A stretch of DNA of 51,458 nucleotides from an uncultured Clostridia bacterium. Its GTDB lineage: Bacteria > Bacillota > Clostridia > TANB77 > CAG-508. A program made the position numbers and the translations under genes. Positions within the stretch are counted from its first letter, which is position 1. The number at the start of each line of letters is the position of its first letter. Below are positions 51,254 through 51,458 of this stretch, in pieces. Below the pieces are notes generated by a model. It worked only from the letters and a program-made list of their open reading frames with translations, was not told the DNA's origin and did not search any database. The stretch covers positions 1 through 51,458 of the forward strand of contig CAPYID010000012.1 of NCBI GenBank assembly GCA_948739805.1. Reading direction: 5' to 3'.

Positions 51254-51458
51254 GGAGGTTTTTGTGGTATGACCCGAGTTTGCCACTTAAAAAGGACAAA
51301 AAGCAGGATATAAAACGCCTGCTTTTATTGAAGTATTAGGCAAAACCAGCTATAAATCCAGCTTTGAAAATTTTGAAATTTATATACCTACATTTATATA
51401 CCTATATGAAAACCTTGATATTAGTTTTTAAATTTTTTAACTCTCCTAATGTAAATAA
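51254..51458 (+). other. Window end: short ORF, terminator, no supported gene
   Basis: A good AAGGAGG (51251-51257) precedes only a 14-aa frame (ATG 51270, MTRVCHLKRTKSRI). A 9-bp stem AAAAGCAGG / CCTGCTTTT at 51299-51326 follows. The last 130 bases hold nothing I can support. Confidence 0.45.

Larger units (their letters stand above)
40290..51458. mobile_element. Tn4451-like mobilisable DNA downstream of tRNA-Tyr (may contain more than one element; ends not defined)
   Basis: From the tRNA terminator to the window end the genes are TnpX-like recombinase, TnpW-like protein, MobV relaxase, cargo (DUF3800, 2H phosphoesterase, MFS), TnpV, a second MobV relaxase and broken accessory genes. TnpX, TnpV, TnpW and the MobV-type TnpZ are the known components of Tn4451-type elements. 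I could not find direct repeats defining the ends, and a second element may start near 47.6 kb. No in-frame CGG occurs in any gene here. Confidence 0.75.

Noticed and set aside
1..51458. CRISPR array
   Set aside because: No regularly spaced repeats of CRISPR size and no cas-like genes were seen.

Overview
This window is a very AT-rich chromosomal segment of a low-GC, endospore-forming Firmicute. It is probably an uncultured gut-type member of the Clostridia; that placement is my inference. The support is: AGGAGG-type ribosome binding sites; sigma-A promoters of TTGACA-17-TATAAT form; an HrcA/CIRCE operator; pta-ackA; and many sporulation genes (spoIVFA/B-like, cotJABC, spoVT, spoVFB).

Most striking signal: CGG appears to be a +1 frameshift codon here. 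By eye, every protein-coding region of the window contains only six in-frame CGG codons, and all six lie exactly where a recognisable gene breaks into two frames: spoIVFA-like (4112), spoVT (13506), dprA (19771), an RluA-type pseudouridine synthase (20324, minus strand), a SipW-linked surface protein (28220) and spoVFB (30015). In each case, skipping the C, or reading CGGN as a four-base Gly codon, restores the conserved protein, with Gly exactly where the family has it (VPGN in DprA, TSGLV in RluA, APCSGN in SpoVFB). About two dozen further CGG triplets inside genes are all out of frame, while CGA and CGT are used as ordinary sense codons. This looks like genome-wide decoding of a vacant codon.

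Second signal: cotJC is split by a 4.2-kb element (7366-11609) that carries a promoter, a RloA/RloB-like AAA ATPase plus RloB pair, and a large serine recombinase. A 15-bp direct repeat flanks it, and precise excision rejoins cotJC in frame (234 aa). This parallels the skin-type elements that interrupt sporulation genes and leave during sporulation, here with a putative phage-defence cargo.

Layout. 1-6.1 kb: clpB, small genes, spoIVFA/B-like pair, and an alpha/beta hydrolase with an in-frame UGA. 6.1-12.5 kb: DUF6512 gene and the cotJ operon with its intervening element. 12.6-20.7 kb: comF, spoVT, a short alaS, a HIT protein, two sortases, folD, dprA and the pseudouridine synthase. 20.8-26.3 kb: pta-ackA and convergent guaB/guaA. 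26.5-29.5 kb: SipW-type signal peptidase with three exported proteins. 29.7-39.8 kb: spoVFB, an SOS-type LysM protein, a Xer recombinase, an ABC exporter, ftsY, a UPF0182 protein, a CDF transporter and a DUF1836 regulator. 40.2 kb: tRNA-Tyr. 40.3 kb to the end: mobile DNA of Tn4451 style (TnpX, TnpW-like, MobV, TnpV) with a hairpin-rich oriT-like region, a DUF3800 / 2H phosphoesterase / MFS cargo, a second MobV relaxase, a broken caspase-like gene and a candidate structured RNA.
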